NCBI GenBank assembly: GCA_030447685.1
Contig: JAUJOK010000013.1
Span: 23,134-87,133, forward strand
Origin: Armatimonadaceae bacterium
GTDB taxonomy: Bacteria > Armatimonadota > Armatimonadia > Armatimonadales > Armatimonadaceae
Length of the DNA: 64,000 nt
Reading direction: 5' to 3'
The position numbers and the translations under genes are program-made. Below are positions 18,226 to 28,776 of the stretch, in pieces (the first letter of the stretch is position 1; each line of letters opens with the position of its first letter). The notes under the pieces were generated by a model. It was not told the DNA's origin, searched no databases, and worked only from the letters and a program-made list of their open reading frames with translations.

Positions 18226-18741
18226 TTATTCTCCTTCGGGCCTCTCGTCCGGGGCGCTTTGCCAGCGGAACGTGCCACTGCGTCCCCCGGTTTTCTCATC
18301 GAGTCGAACGCCCTCAATAATCAGGTATTTGTCGGCGGACTTGCACATATCATAAACGGTGAGCGCGGCTCCGGTGACAGCGGCAAGGGCTTCCATCTCC
18401 ACGCCGGTACGCCCGACGCACACCGCCGTCGCTGTGATCTCCACACCGTCCGCACCGAGTGCGAGGTCTACCTGCACATCGGTCAGCGGCAGCGGGTGGC
18501 ACAGGGGAACGATTTCGGAGACACGCTTGGCGGCCAGCACCCCGGCGACACGGGCGACGGTAAAAACGTCTCCTTTGGGCAGCGCACGCTCCGCGATACG
18601 GCGGCGCGTGGTCTCCGCCATACGGACATGGCCCACGGCGCGCGCCGTACGGTGCGTTTCCGGCTTGGAAGAGACATCTACCATGCGTGCGCTTCCGGTG
18701 GCGTCGAGATGGGAGAAAGGAGAAGCGTCCTGGTCGTTCAT
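18226..18741 (-). CDS. moaC: Cyclic pyranopterin monophosphate synthase MoaC
   Basis: 171 residues. Converts 3',8-cyclo-dihydro-GTP to cyclic pyranopterin monophosphate in molybdenum cofactor synthesis. Family motifs are all present: 'ARMVDVSSKPETHRTA', 'LPKGDVFTVARVAG', 'VPLCHPLPLTDVQV', 'GVEMEALAAVTGAALTVYDM' and the catalytic Lys in 'CKSADKY'. It is the first gene of the moaC-moeA pair and is divergent from the GAF gene. Confidence 0.95.
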   Translation of the reverse strand: MNDQDASPFSHLDATGSARMVDVSSKPETHRTARAVGHVRMAETTRRRIAERALPKGDVFTVARVAGVLAAKRVSEIVPLCHPLPLTDVQVDLALGADGVEITATAVCVGRTGVEMEALAAVTGAALTVYDMCKSADKYLIIEGVRLDEKTGGRSGTFRWQSAPDERPEGE

Positions 18742-18828
18742 ACATTATCATTCTACCCGCTGCGCGCCGTCGCCGCTCCTTGCCGTAAAGCCGCCTACGC
18801 GGCTGACTGCCCTTCCCGGCCATTGCGC

Positions 18829-18857
18829 TTGACAGGGTATTTTATAACCGTTAAAAT
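18829..18857 (+). promoter_or_regulatory. Sigma70-like promoter of the GAF protein gene
   Basis: TTGACA (18829-18834), a 17-base spacer and TAAAAT (18852-18857), about 60 bases before the ATG at 18918. Confidence 0.75.
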
Positions 18858-18917
18858 AGCGGCGTCGCACCAGCTACAGCGCACTGGCGGGAGCGAACGT
18901 TCGGAGGCAACCGCGTC

Positions 18918-21407
18918 ATGCTCCAGGGGGGCAGTGAAACCCCGTCCTTGTCATCCCTATCCGCCGCTCCGACCCCACGCGGGTCGGACGACGCCGGTCC
19001 TCTGGTCCTTGCCGTCCTTCACGAAGCACTGCTTGCCCTGGCGCACGGGAGTCCGCAGGAAGCGACACTGGGGCTTCTGGCAGAAAAGGCGCGAATTCTG
19101 ACGGGATGCGCCTCCGCCGCCGTCGTTCTGATGGAAGGCGACCGCGAGACGGTCATGTTCGCCGCCGTTTCCGGCGAGGACGCTTCGGAGCTTCTGGGCA
19201 CGCGCGTCCGGGCATCCGATACCGTCGCGGGAAACACGGCCCGAACGGGAGAACCCTACCTCGCTTTCAGTCCCGGCGCGCGCCCCGTCGGCAACGGCGC
19301 AGCGACACCCACCCGCTCGGCGGCGGTGGTGCCCATCTTCGAAAACGGCCAGGCTGTCGGCGCGCTGGCCGCGCTGAACAAGCAGGGCGAGCGTCCCTTT
19401 GGCGGCGACGACCTGCTGTGCCTTTCCACGCTGGCCGCCGCCGCCGCCGCGACACTCGCTCAGCACCGCCTGCGGGCCGATGCCCACCGCCAGGGCCGTG
19501 AGCTGGGAATCCTTTACGATGCCGTGCGCAGTGTCGCAGGCCAGCTTTCCGCGCAGGAAGTGCTGACGGCGGTCATGGAGCAGGCGGCGGCCCATATCGA
19601 AAACAGCGCCGTGGCCGTTTTCCTGGTGAACGATGAGCGGACGCACTTTTACATCGCCGCGGACCATGGCCTGGAAGGCGATCAGCGCGAGGTCACGCTG
19701 CCCACCGATAGCGGCCTGGGCGCGGCGGCGATGGGAACCTCCCGCCCGCTGTTTCTGAGCTTCGGCGGCGGCAGCGGCGATGAGGACGGTTATTCGACTG
19801 CGCCCGCCTACGAGCCGCCGTTTCCAGGCGTGGCCGCGCGCTCCGCTCTGGTCGCGCCTATCCGCTCCGGTGATGTCGCTCATGGCGTGGTGCTCGCGGT
19901 TTCCGGCCAGCCGGACGCCTATTCACTCACGGACGCCAATCTGCTTTCCGCGCTCACGGCGCAGGCGGCGGCGGCGATGGAAAACGCCTGGCTGTACGAG
20001 GATGCCCAGCGCCGGGCCGAGGAGGCGGCGGCGCTTTATGAACTGTCGCAGACGATTACCTCCACGCTGCGCCTGGAAACCGTCCTCGATCTGGTCGCTG
20101 ACTCGACCCTGAATCTGCTGGCCGTGGACAAGTTCGCCCTGTTTCTGCGCGAACGCAGCACCGACCTGCTGCGCATGGTCGTTGAACGCGGCCTGCCGGA
20201 GGGCGCGCCGGAGCGCCTTCAGTTCCCGGTCGGACAGGGCATCCCCGGCTGGGTGGTGGAGTTCGAAACGCCGACGGCGGTTCAGGACGTTGCCGCCGAC
20301 CACCGGAACCAGTCCGCGCCGCTCCACACCGAGGGCGTCGTCTCGATGACCTGCATGCCGCTCCAGGTCGGTCCCTCCACCATCGGTGTCCTGTGCGCCA
20401 TGAGTTCGCGCCGCCGCCTGTTCACGGTCGCCGAGGTGGAGCTTCTGTATACCATCGCGAATCAGGCCGCCATCGCCATCGAGAACGCCCGCGTTTATGC
20501 GGACGTGCGGCAAAAGGCGCAGGAGCTGCGCAAATATTTTCACCGCGTCGCGCGCGCGCTCGGCTCGTCGCAGTCGCCTCAGGAGATTCCCCAGCTTATC
20601 GCGACGCTGACGATGGAGGTGATGGGCGCGGATCGCTGCGTGCTGTATTCGCTTGACGATGAGGGAAGCAGCGCGGCCCGGCTGCGGATCGAAGCTTCGG
20701 TCAACTTCCGCCCCCCGGCGGAGGACGAGACCGCGCCGCTGCGGGAAGACACGCCCGCAGGCTGGGTGGCGCGCCGGGCGCGCCCGCTGACAATAGAAGA
20801 TGTCGCTGCCGACCCGCGTTTCGCCGACCGCTTCGCGCGGACGTTTCGTGGACGGCTCGGCTCCTACCTGGGCGTGCCGCTGCGCCGGGGGCGCGACGTG
20901 GTGGGCGTTCTGGAAGTGTATACGCGTACGCCCCGCCCCTGGCGCGGTGACGAAGTTCGCCTTCTGCTTACCTTCGCCTCCCAGGCTACCGTCGCTTTTG
21001 CCAGCGCCCGGCTTGCCGCCCAGAGTGGCCGCGCCGCCCGCAGCGCCGAACTGCTGCGCCGCCTTCTGGCGCTGGCGACGGCGGAAAACGCCCCGGACGC
21101 CGGTGACGTAGCGCGGACGGTCGGCGAGGCTCTGGAGACGCCCGTGGTGACCCTGGAGAAAGCGGCTGACGGCGGCGTGTGGCAGGTACGTGGCGCGCAT
21201 GGACTTGGCGAAACCGAAATCTCTGCTGTGACACCGCGCCTTTTGGACGCGCTGAACCTTGGTGCGCCGCCGGACGGTATACCGATGGCCGTATCGCGGG
21301 ATGGACGTGTCGCGCTGGCGCTGTTGTCCGATTCGGCGACTCTTACCCGAGAAGACGGCGAAAATCTGCTGGCTCAGGCAGTGCAAATTCTCACACGGGA
21401 ACGCTGA
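18918..21407 (+). CDS. Large multi-GAF sensory protein without output domain
   Basis: 829 residues made of four GAF-type modules (roughly 35-190, 205-355, 365-520 and 535-690) and a degenerate fifth C-terminal unit. Linkers are coiled-coil-like helices ending in 'AQAAAAMENAWLYEDAQRR' and similar. No kinase, cyclase, phosphatase, helix-turn-helix or membrane segment is present, so it must pass its signal to a partner. The next gene encodes an RsbW-type kinase, suggesting a partner-switching sensor. The ligand is unknown. It has its own strong promoter. Confidence 0.8.
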   Translation: MLQGGSETPSLSSLSAAPTPRGSDDAGPLVLAVLHEALLALAHGSPQEATLGLLAEKARILTGCASAAVVLMEGDRETVMFAAVSGEDASELLGTRVRASDTVAGNTARTGEPYLAFSPGARPVGNGAATPTRSAAVVPIFENGQAVGALAALNKQGERPFGGDDLLCLSTLAAAAAATLAQHRLRADAHRQGRELGILYDAVRSVAGQLSAQEVLTAVMEQAAAHIENSAVAVFLVNDERTHFYIAADHGLEGDQREVTLPTDSGLGAAAMGTSRPLFLSFGGGSGDEDGYSTAPAYEPPFPGVAARSALVAPIRSGDVAHGVVLAVSGQPDAYSLTDANLLSALTAQAAAAMENAWLYEDAQRRAEEAAALYELSQTITSTLRLETVLDLVADSTLNLLAVDKFALFLRERSTDLLRMVVERGLPEGAPERLQFPVGQGIPGWVVEFETPTAVQDVAADHRNQSAPLHTEGVVSMTCMPLQVGPSTIGVLCAMSSRRRLFTVAEVELLYTIANQAAIAIENARVYADVRQKAQELRKYFHRVARALGSSQSPQEIPQLIATLTMEVMGADRCVLYSLDDEGSSAARLRIEASVNFRPPAEDETAPLREDTPAGWVARRARPLTIEDVAADPRFADRFARTFRGRLGSYLGVPLRRGRDVVGVLEVYTRTPRPWRGDEVRLLLTFASQATVAFASARLAAQSGRAARSAELLRRLLALATAENAPDAGDVARTVGEALETPVVTLEKAADGGVWQVRGAHGLGETEISAVTPRLLDALNLGAPPDGIPMAVSRDGRVALALLSDSATLTREDGENLLAQAVQILTRER

Positions 21408-21607
21408 TGTTCTATGGAACGTTTTTATAGTTATATAGTCAAATCAAGAGAAGGGCGCGCCCGGCACGAAACATGCGTGCAGTAAAACGGGAAGCGCTTA
21501 TTTTTCTGGTAAAAACCGCAGTACACACGGCATAAGTTAATTGACTATAGGGAATCAGAAGCGTGGGCCTCTGGCGAGGCGGCGCTGCCTTGGAATAGGA
21601 AACACGA

Positions 21608-22054
21608 ATGAAGGACAACGAAGTCATCTGCCTGCAAATACCGGGTGAGACGGAGTACGTGGGTATCGCCCGCCACGCGGTGGATGCGGTCGGCGAACAG
21701 ATCAGTCTGCCGCCGGATGCACGCATGGCCATAAAGCTGGCGGTCGGCGAGGCGTGCAACAACGCCGTCAAGCATGCCAGGCAGGCGGGATCGGAGGCGC
21801 ATCCCGTTTCGGTTGCCTGCCGGGTACAGCCGGACGCTTTGGAGATCGATGTCACCAACCACGGCAACGGTTTTCATCCGGAGGTTCCTGCCGCGATGCC
21901 CGTCGCCGAGGCGCTGGACGAGCATGGACGCGGACTGGCGCTGATGGAGATGATGATGGACTCGGTGGAGTTTCTTTCCGAGAACGGCAATACGACGGTG
22001 CGCATGCGAAAGAATCGCCCCATGGCCGCGATGGCCGCTGCGATGGCGCTTTAA
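21608..22054 (+). CDS. RsbW-like serine kinase / anti-sigma regulatory factor
   Basis: 148 residues, HATPase_c_2 domain. N box 'MAIKLAVGEACNNAVKHA' (ATP-Mg binding), G1 'NHGNGF' and G2 'DEHGRGLALMEMMMD' are intact. Proteins of this kind bind a sigma factor and phosphorylate an STAS anti-anti-sigma protein. Neither partner is in the window. The upstream GAF protein is a likely input. The start follows 'GGAATAGGAAACACGA', a modest ribosome site. The 200-base gap before it holds no clear gene. Confidence 0.88.
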   Translation: MKDNEVICLQIPGETEYVGIARHAVDAVGEQISLPPDARMAIKLAVGEACNNAVKHARQAGSEAHPVSVACRVQPDALEIDVTNHGNGFHPEVPAAMPVAEALDEHGRGLALMEMMMDSVEFLSENGNTTVRMRKNRPMAAMAAAMAL

Positions 22055-22077
22055 CCACCGCCGCCACTACCGCAAAC

Positions 22078-22110
22078 AAAAAGGACACGCAGGAATGCGT
22101 GTCCTTTTTT
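22078..22110. terminator. Bidirectional terminator between convergent genes
   Basis: AAAAAGGACACGC and GCGTGTCCTTTTTT form a perfect stem with a six-base loop, A-run on one side and T-run on the other. It serves the RsbW-like gene (+) and the GGDEF gene (-). Confidence 0.9.
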
Positions 22111-22144
22111 ATTGGCTGAGAGACCGGAGGTTTCTTACAGCCTA

Positions 22145-23692
22145 TTACAAAACGAGCGCGCCGATTACGGTATCCGTCGCGACGCGAACCGTATTGCGCC
22201 CTTCGCGCTTAGCCACAAACAGCGCCTTGTCTGCCTGCGCAATCAGCGTCGCTTCGCTCGGGGCCTGGCTTGGCAGCGTCGCCACTCCCACGGAAACCGT
22301 CAGGTGGACTTCGCCTCCCTCTGGCAACTGGAAACGGTTCTGCTCCACGGTCGCTCGAATGCGCTCACCCAGCATTCTCGCATCCTCCGGGCTGGTTTCC
22401 GGCAGGATGACGGCCATCTCCTCACCGCCGTAGCGAGCGGGAATATCGAAGCTGCGGAGGCTTTTGCGCAGCAGCGTACCCATCTGACCGAGCAGCGCGT
22501 CCCCCGCCTGGTGTCCATAGGTATCGTTGAACTTCTTGAAAAAGTCGATGTCGAGCAGAATCAGCGACACCGAATGGCCGTAGCGGTACGCCCGCCGCAC
22601 CTCTTCGGAAAGACGGATTCGGAACGAGCGGTGGTTATCAAGGCCCGTCATAACATCCGTTGCCGCCATCTGCTGAAGCCGCAGCCTCTGAATCGGGAAG
22701 ACCACATGGCGGGCAAACTGCCCCACCAGATCGCGGTGTCGCTCGGTCAGCACGCCTTTTCCACGCGCCGCCACATAGATCAGGCCGAAAAAGTCTTCCA
22801 AAGTCCGCAGCGGCGCGACGATCACGCCGCGCGCCGATTCGTCCAGACCGGTAAGCGCGCCCAGACCGGCGGCGTCCTGGGAAGCATCGGCCCAGTGGCG
22901 GGCAACGAACGTGCTCTGCCAATCGGTTCCGTCTTCATCCAGCGGCAGCGTCCGCACCGGGACCGTGTCTCCCGGCATTCCCGTAAGCAGGTTTAGCTGT
23001 AGATGATTGCCGTCGGTGTCACGCAGGAAAACGGCGCAGACATCGGCGGGAACCAGTTCAGAAAGGCGAATCAAAGCGACGGCGAGCGTGTTTTCCAGGT
23101 CGTACATGGACTCCATCATGACGGACGTGTCCAGGAACGCCTCGGTTTCCGACGCACGCTCTTCCTGTGCCCGCGCACGCTCCGCCGCCTCATCGGCGGC
23201 GCGGTGCAGGCCGTCGGCGAACGTACCGGACGCCAGCGCAACCAGGGTAAAGGTGATAACCTGAACGATGACGGCGTTGGAGGGTCGTATCCAGCTTCCG
23301 CTGTCAAAGGCCGCTGAAACCAGAAAAGTGGTCGACACCAGCAGGCCCATCGCGACGCTTCCGCCCAGGCCGAACGAGAGTGCGGCCATCAGAATCGGGA
23401 AAAAGAGGACACCCGTGAAGGCCGAACCCGACCCGCCGGTCTGATGCACCATGAGCGTGGTAAGGAGAAAACAGGCGACGAGGGAAAGCGTACGCAGCGG
23501 TACGTTGGAGCGCCGTGAATCGCCCTCTTGATACGAGCGCTGAATGCCGGTAAACAGCAGCGCTACGGCGGCAAGAGCCATGGCGGAGGGCCAGAAACGA
23601 AGGTCCGCGAGATAAGCGGCGACGCTCCCCAAAACCACAAGCAGGCTTAGCATCACCGTGGTGACACCGGGCCGCAATATTTTGTGCTTCAC
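22145..23692 (-). CDS. Membrane-bound GAF-GGDEF diguanylate cyclase
   Basis: 515 residues. Five to six hydrophobic helices occupy residues 12-165, followed by a short coiled coil, a GAF-like domain (about 195-340) and a GGDEF domain (350-505). The active-site loop reads GGEEM, with Met for the usual Phe, and 'LILLDIDFFKKFNDTYGHQ' binds metal and GTP. An RxxD inhibitory site (RSFD) stands five residues before the loop, so product feedback by c-di-GMP is expected. Likely makes c-di-GMP in response to a membrane or cytoplasmic signal. Confidence 0.9.
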   Translation of the reverse strand: MKHKILRPGVTTVMLSLLVVLGSVAAYLADLRFWPSAMALAAVALLFTGIQRSYQEGDSRRSNVPLRTLSLVACFLLTTLMVHQTGGSGSAFTGVLFFPILMAALSFGLGGSVAMGLLVSTTFLVSAAFDSGSWIRPSNAVIVQVITFTLVALASGTFADGLHRAADEAAERARAQEERASETEAFLDTSVMMESMYDLENTLAVALIRLSELVPADVCAVFLRDTDGNHLQLNLLTGMPGDTVPVRTLPLDEDGTDWQSTFVARHWADASQDAAGLGALTGLDESARGVIVAPLRTLEDFFGLIYVAARGKGVLTERHRDLVGQFARHVVFPIQRLRLQQMAATDVMTGLDNHRSFRIRLSEEVRRAYRYGHSVSLILLDIDFFKKFNDTYGHQAGDALLGQMGTLLRKSLRSFDIPARYGGEEMAVILPETSPEDARMLGERIRATVEQNRFQLPEGGEVHLTVSVGVATLPSQAPSEATLIAQADKALFVAKREGRNTVRVATDTVIGALVL

Positions 23693-23748
23693 GGTCTCTT
23701 ACCTATCGTTCCCGTTCTTCTGGTTTAGTGCGGCGTGGCGGGTCCCAC

Positions 23749-25152
23749 TTACGGCGGCGGCACAGCAGCAGCAGCACCTTCCAGAACGCTCCGGGCGCGG
23801 ACAATCTGCTCAAAAATGGCTTCGCGGCCCGTCCCCCCCCGGCTGCCCCGCGCATCGGCGGAAGCTTCGGGCGTGATGGCCGCCAGCGCGTTTTCGGGAA
23901 ACCGCGCGTCGTGCCGACGCAGATCGTCCAGCGTCAGATTTTCCAGAATCGTTCCCTGCAGCAGGCACTCCCGCACCAGTCGCCCGACCACTTCGTGCGC
24001 TTCGCGGAACGGAACCCCCGCTCCAGAAGCCAGTGCATCCGCCAGATCGGTCGCGGTGGAAAAATCTCCACGAAGCGCGGCGCGCATGACATCCGGGCGG
24101 AATTTCGCGCCCGCCAGCAGGCGCGTCATCAAGGAGACACAGGTTCGGGCCGTATCGCAGGCGTCGAATAGAGGCTCCTTGTCCTCCTGCATGTCCTTAT
24201 TGTAGGCAAGAACCAGTCCTTTCAACAGGGTAAGAAGCGTAAATAAATCGCCGTAGACACGTCCGGTTTTGCCACGAATCAGCTCGGCCACATCCGGGTT
24301 CTTTTTCTGCGGCATAATAGACGAGCCGGTGGTGACGGCGTCGGCAAGCTCCACAAAGCCGAACTCCGGCGCGCTCCACAGCACGATCTCCTCGGCAAGC
24401 CGGGACAAATGCTGCATCAGCAGAGCGGCGGCGGCGCAGAACTCGATGGCGAAGTCCCGGTCGGCCACGGCGTCCAGGGAGTTTTCGCAGAGGGAAGAGA
24501 AGCCCAGTTCCGCCGCCACGAACTCACGGTCAATCGGGAACGGTGTCCCCGCCAGCGCGCCCGCCCCCAGGGGAAGCGCGTCGGCGCGGCGCGCGGCGTC
24601 GGCGAAGCGCCCGTCGTCGCGGGAAAGCATCCAGAAATAGGCCAGCAGGTGATGGGCCAGGCGAATCGGCTGCGCGTGCTGGTGGTGTGTCCGCCCCGGC
24701 AGAACCAGGTCGATATTCGCCTCGGCCATCTCCACCAGAAGCGCGCGCAGGCGTGCCAGCTCCTCCCGAAGCGCCGCCGATTCGTCCTTCAGCCACAGGC
24801 GCACATCGGTCGCTACCTGATCGTTGCGGGAGCGTGCCGTATGCAGCTTCCCGGCAACCGTGCCCACCCGCTCGCGCAGCATCGCCTCGATAGCCGAATG
24901 GATGTCCTCGGCCTCTTCGGGCAGCGTCGCCGCGCCGGAGGCCAGATCGGCTTCGAGGCTTTGCAGCCCGCCGACCAGCGCCTCCCCCTCTTCCGGCGCG
25001 ATTATCCCCTGCCGCGCCAGCATCCGCGCATGGGCGATACTGCCGCGTATATCCGCCCGCCACAGCCGCCGGTCGAACGGCAGCGACTGGTTGAATGCCC
25101 AGACCAGCGCATCCGTTTCGCCCTCGAATCGTCCGCCCCACAGGGTTGCCAT
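23749..25152 (-). CDS. argH: Argininosuccinate lyase
   Basis: 467 residues, full length. Splits argininosuccinate to arginine and fumarate, the last step of arginine synthesis. Signature 'GSSIMPQKKNPD' with the catalytic Ser loop, 'HTARSRNDQVATD' and 'GRTHHQHAQPI' (catalytic His) are all present. Last gene of the arginine operon, starting four bases after the argG stop. The C-terminus is Ala/Pro-rich and somewhat longer than usual. Confidence 0.95.
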   Translation of the reverse strand: MATLWGGRFEGETDALVWAFNQSLPFDRRLWRADIRGSIAHARMLARQGIIAPEEGEALVGGLQSLEADLASGAATLPEEAEDIHSAIEAMLRERVGTVAGKLHTARSRNDQVATDVRLWLKDESAALREELARLRALLVEMAEANIDLVLPGRTHHQHAQPIRLAHHLLAYFWMLSRDDGRFADAARRADALPLGAGALAGTPFPIDREFVAAELGFSSLCENSLDAVADRDFAIEFCAAAALLMQHLSRLAEEIVLWSAPEFGFVELADAVTTGSSIMPQKKNPDVAELIRGKTGRVYGDLFTLLTLLKGLVLAYNKDMQEDKEPLFDACDTARTCVSLMTRLLAGAKFRPDVMRAALRGDFSTATDLADALASGAGVPFREAHEVVGRLVRECLLQGTILENLTLDDLRRHDARFPENALAAITPEASADARGSRGGTGREAIFEQIVRARSVLEGAAAAVPPP

Positions 25153-25155
25153 TGG

Positions 25156-26559
<1,404 letters not shown>

Positions 26560-26581
26560 TTAGCGCCGTCGATTTTTTTAC

Positions 26582-26695
26582 CCCGTCGAATGAATTCGCG
26601 GCTAATGAAGGCACAAAATCGGCCTGCGCCGATTGAAGAATCAGTCCGCGAAGGCGGACTTTGTGTTTTCCGTAGCCGCGAATTTATTCGACGGG
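26582..26695. repeat. 114-base palindromic repeat between mreB-like gene and argG
   Basis: CCCGTCGAATGAATTCGCGG continuing CTA (26582-26604) is the inverted complement of 26673-26695 with one mismatch in 23. Inside lie two smaller palindromes around GCC and GTCCGCGAAGGCGGAC. It looks like a dispersed non-coding repeat or miniature element. It could alter read-through within the operon. Confidence 0.7.
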
Positions 26696-26712
26696 CCGAA
26701 GGCGGCAATATC

Positions 26713-27183
26713 TCACACAACTGGAAGACGGCTGATCTCTAATATGCGCGCGTCACTCTTATCCCCGATGTTCTTCCGGGTCATCGCTAAAAGGCCGCGC
26801 TTCTCCACCGCCGCCAGTCCGCCGTCTATATCGCCAAGCACATGGAGGACGAATCGCGGCTTTGACAGCATACGCCCTGCCGCCAAGCGCGCGCCGGATG
26901 AAATTCAGCAGAATCTTGCCCGCCACATCCGGGTCGTCAATGGCTACTCGCGGATGCGCGAAGGGACGCGCGATTTCATAATCGCGGCGTCCCTCGTAGT
27001 CGTTCGCTTCCGCTCCGACAGCAACGATTAACTCTGCTCGCGAAACGCCACCTGCGGCACGTCTTCATAGCTGCCGCCCGTCTCGATTATCCGCACGGAC
27101 AGCCAGTCAGGCTGTACGCGCACATAGACCGTCAGCGGGCGCAGCGCGAACTTCAACCTACCGGTTCCGGCCCCCGACGGCAT
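26713..27183 (-). CDS. Short MreB-like (rod-shape-determining) protein, frame-broken
   Basis: Reading minus-strand frames in order gives 'VYVRVQPDWLSVRIIETG', 'IVAVGAEANDYEGRRDYE', 'FAHPRVAIDDPDVAGKILLN', then 'FVLHVLGDIDGGLAAVEKRG' and 'ARILEISRLPVV'. This matches the N-terminal part of MreB and the short MreB-like proteins of about 150 residues that lack the full actin fold. Frame changes lie near 27028 and 26858. ATG at 27183 starts in frame inside the end of the small membrane protein. Its presence between argF and argG is unexpected. Confidence 0.6.
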
Positions 27184-27328
27184 TGATAATGATCAGCACG
27201 ATTCCGGCAATCATCGCGATGCTGGCGATGGGGTTCAGCAATCCCCACCGCCAGCGCCAAATGGACAGCGATTCCAATCAGCAGCAGCGCCCACCCAGTT
27301 CCATCAACCCACCACGACCACGCAGCAT
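27158..27328 (-). CDS. Small two-helix membrane protein, one frame change
   Basis: AAGGAG precedes ATG at 27328, 12 bases after the argF stop. Combining frames gives a protein of about 56 residues with '[17 protein letters not shown]' and '[20 protein letters not shown]' as two transmembrane helices, ending RNR. The frame change falls at a GGGG run near 27242. The first 15 codons ([13 protein letters not shown]) end early unless a further base is missing, so the N-terminus is uncertain. No family recognised. Confidence 0.5.
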
Positions 27329-27340
27329 ATTGTTTCTCCT

Positions 27341-28757
27341 TTATAAGACGGCGGCCAGCAGGGCCGCCTGAACATGAAGCCGATTTCGGCCTGGTCGAAG
27401 ACGCCCGCGCAGGGGCCTTCCAGAACCGAATCGGTAATCTCCTGGCCGCGATGGGCGGGCAGGCAGTGGAGAACGAGAACGTCTTCCTTCGCCTCGCGCA
27501 CCAGATCGTCATTAATCTGGAAGCCCGCGAAGTCGCGTGACCGGCGCTCCGATTCGTCCTCCTGCCCCATCGAGGCCCAGACATCGGTATATACACGACA
27601 TCCGCGTCATCCACGGCTCCCATGGCGTCGCTGGTGATGCTGAAAGTGGTGCCGTGCTCGCGGGCGCGGGCCTGCGCCTGTGCGGTCAGAGCGGACGCGG
27701 GGGCGTAGCCGGGCGGACAGGCAAGCGTGAAGTGCGGTCCCAGCAGCGGGGCGAGCAGCATGAGCGAATGGGCGACTTTGTGGCCGTCGCCGACAAAGGC
27801 CAGTGTCATGCCGCGCGTGTCCGATTTCTTTTCCAGGATGGTATAAAAATCGGCGAGCGCCTGGCAGGGATGCTCCCGGTCCGTCAAGGCATTAATCACC
27901 GGAATGTTCGCGGCATCGGCAAGCTGGGTGACGGTGTCATGCGAAAAGGTACGAGCGGCGACGGCATCGACCCACCGCTCCAGACAGCGCGCCACGTCCG
28001 CGACCGATTCGCGCGTTCCCAGGCCGATGTCGGTAGGCGACAGATAGATGCTCTGCCCGCCCAGGCGGGTCATGGCGACGGAAAAGGTAACGCGGGTCCG
28101 CAGTGACGGCTTTTCAAAAATCAAGGCAAGCGACTTCTGCTGTCCGTTGGCGGGATAGCGACCGCTTTTTATCTCGCGCGTAAGCTCGAACAGGCCCCGT
28201 ATCTCTGCCTGGGAAAAATCGGCAATACTGAGCAGGTCGCGCCCTTTAAGAAAGCCGGGCCGAACCTCTGATTCCTGGCGTGTGGTTTCCGCTGCGGAGT
28301 CTGCTGCCCCGCTCGTCTCCGCCCGGACGCTGCTCAGCAGGGGCAGGGCGCGCTCATAGCGGATATTCAGGATTTGCAGCGCCTCGGATACGACCTCGCT
28401 GCCACTCCCGCGCGTCAGCGCCAGCAGCAGATGCTCGGTGCCGACATGCCCATTGCCGGTCTGCCCGGTTTCCCGATACGCCTGCTCGATCACCTGGAGT
28501 GTCGCCGGGCTGAGCTGCGAGCTGGCGGCGGCAGGCGAGCTGCCATTTGCATCCGGCATACGCGCCGCTGCGGCGTCTCGTATCTGGGAGGCGGCGACGC
28601 CCAGGCGGTCCAGCAGCCGGATCGCGGCGGTACCATCCTCATGAATCAAACCCAGCAGCAGATGTTCCGGCTCCACGGACGGCTGCCCCAGACGCATCGC
28701 CTCTTCCTGCGCCCAGAACAGCGCCTTGCGCCCGTTTTGCGTAAACTGAATCGCCAT
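27341..28757 (-). CDS. argF: Clp-N domain fused to ornithine carbamoyltransferase
   Basis: One frame from ATG 28757 (GAAGGAGGGAG just upstream) encodes two Clp-N repeats (residues 5-67 with '[20 protein letters not shown]', 82-145 with '[13 protein letters not shown]'), a 25-residue linker and a complete OTCase. The OTCase has the carbamoyl-phosphate loop '[12 protein letters not shown]', '[10 protein letters not shown]', '[12 protein letters not shown]' and '[11 protein letters not shown]'. E31 and E108 match ClpC E32 and E106, which bind phosphoarginine as I recall. Two indels interrupt the C-terminal third: an extra TA near 27590 and one missing A near 27380, after which the normal end ('[14 protein letters not shown]') is restored. 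No internal start with a ribosome site precedes the OTCase part. It makes citrulline from ornithine; the Clp-N role is unknown. Confidence 0.88.
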
Positions 28758-28776
28758 ACTCCCTCCTTCAAGCAGG

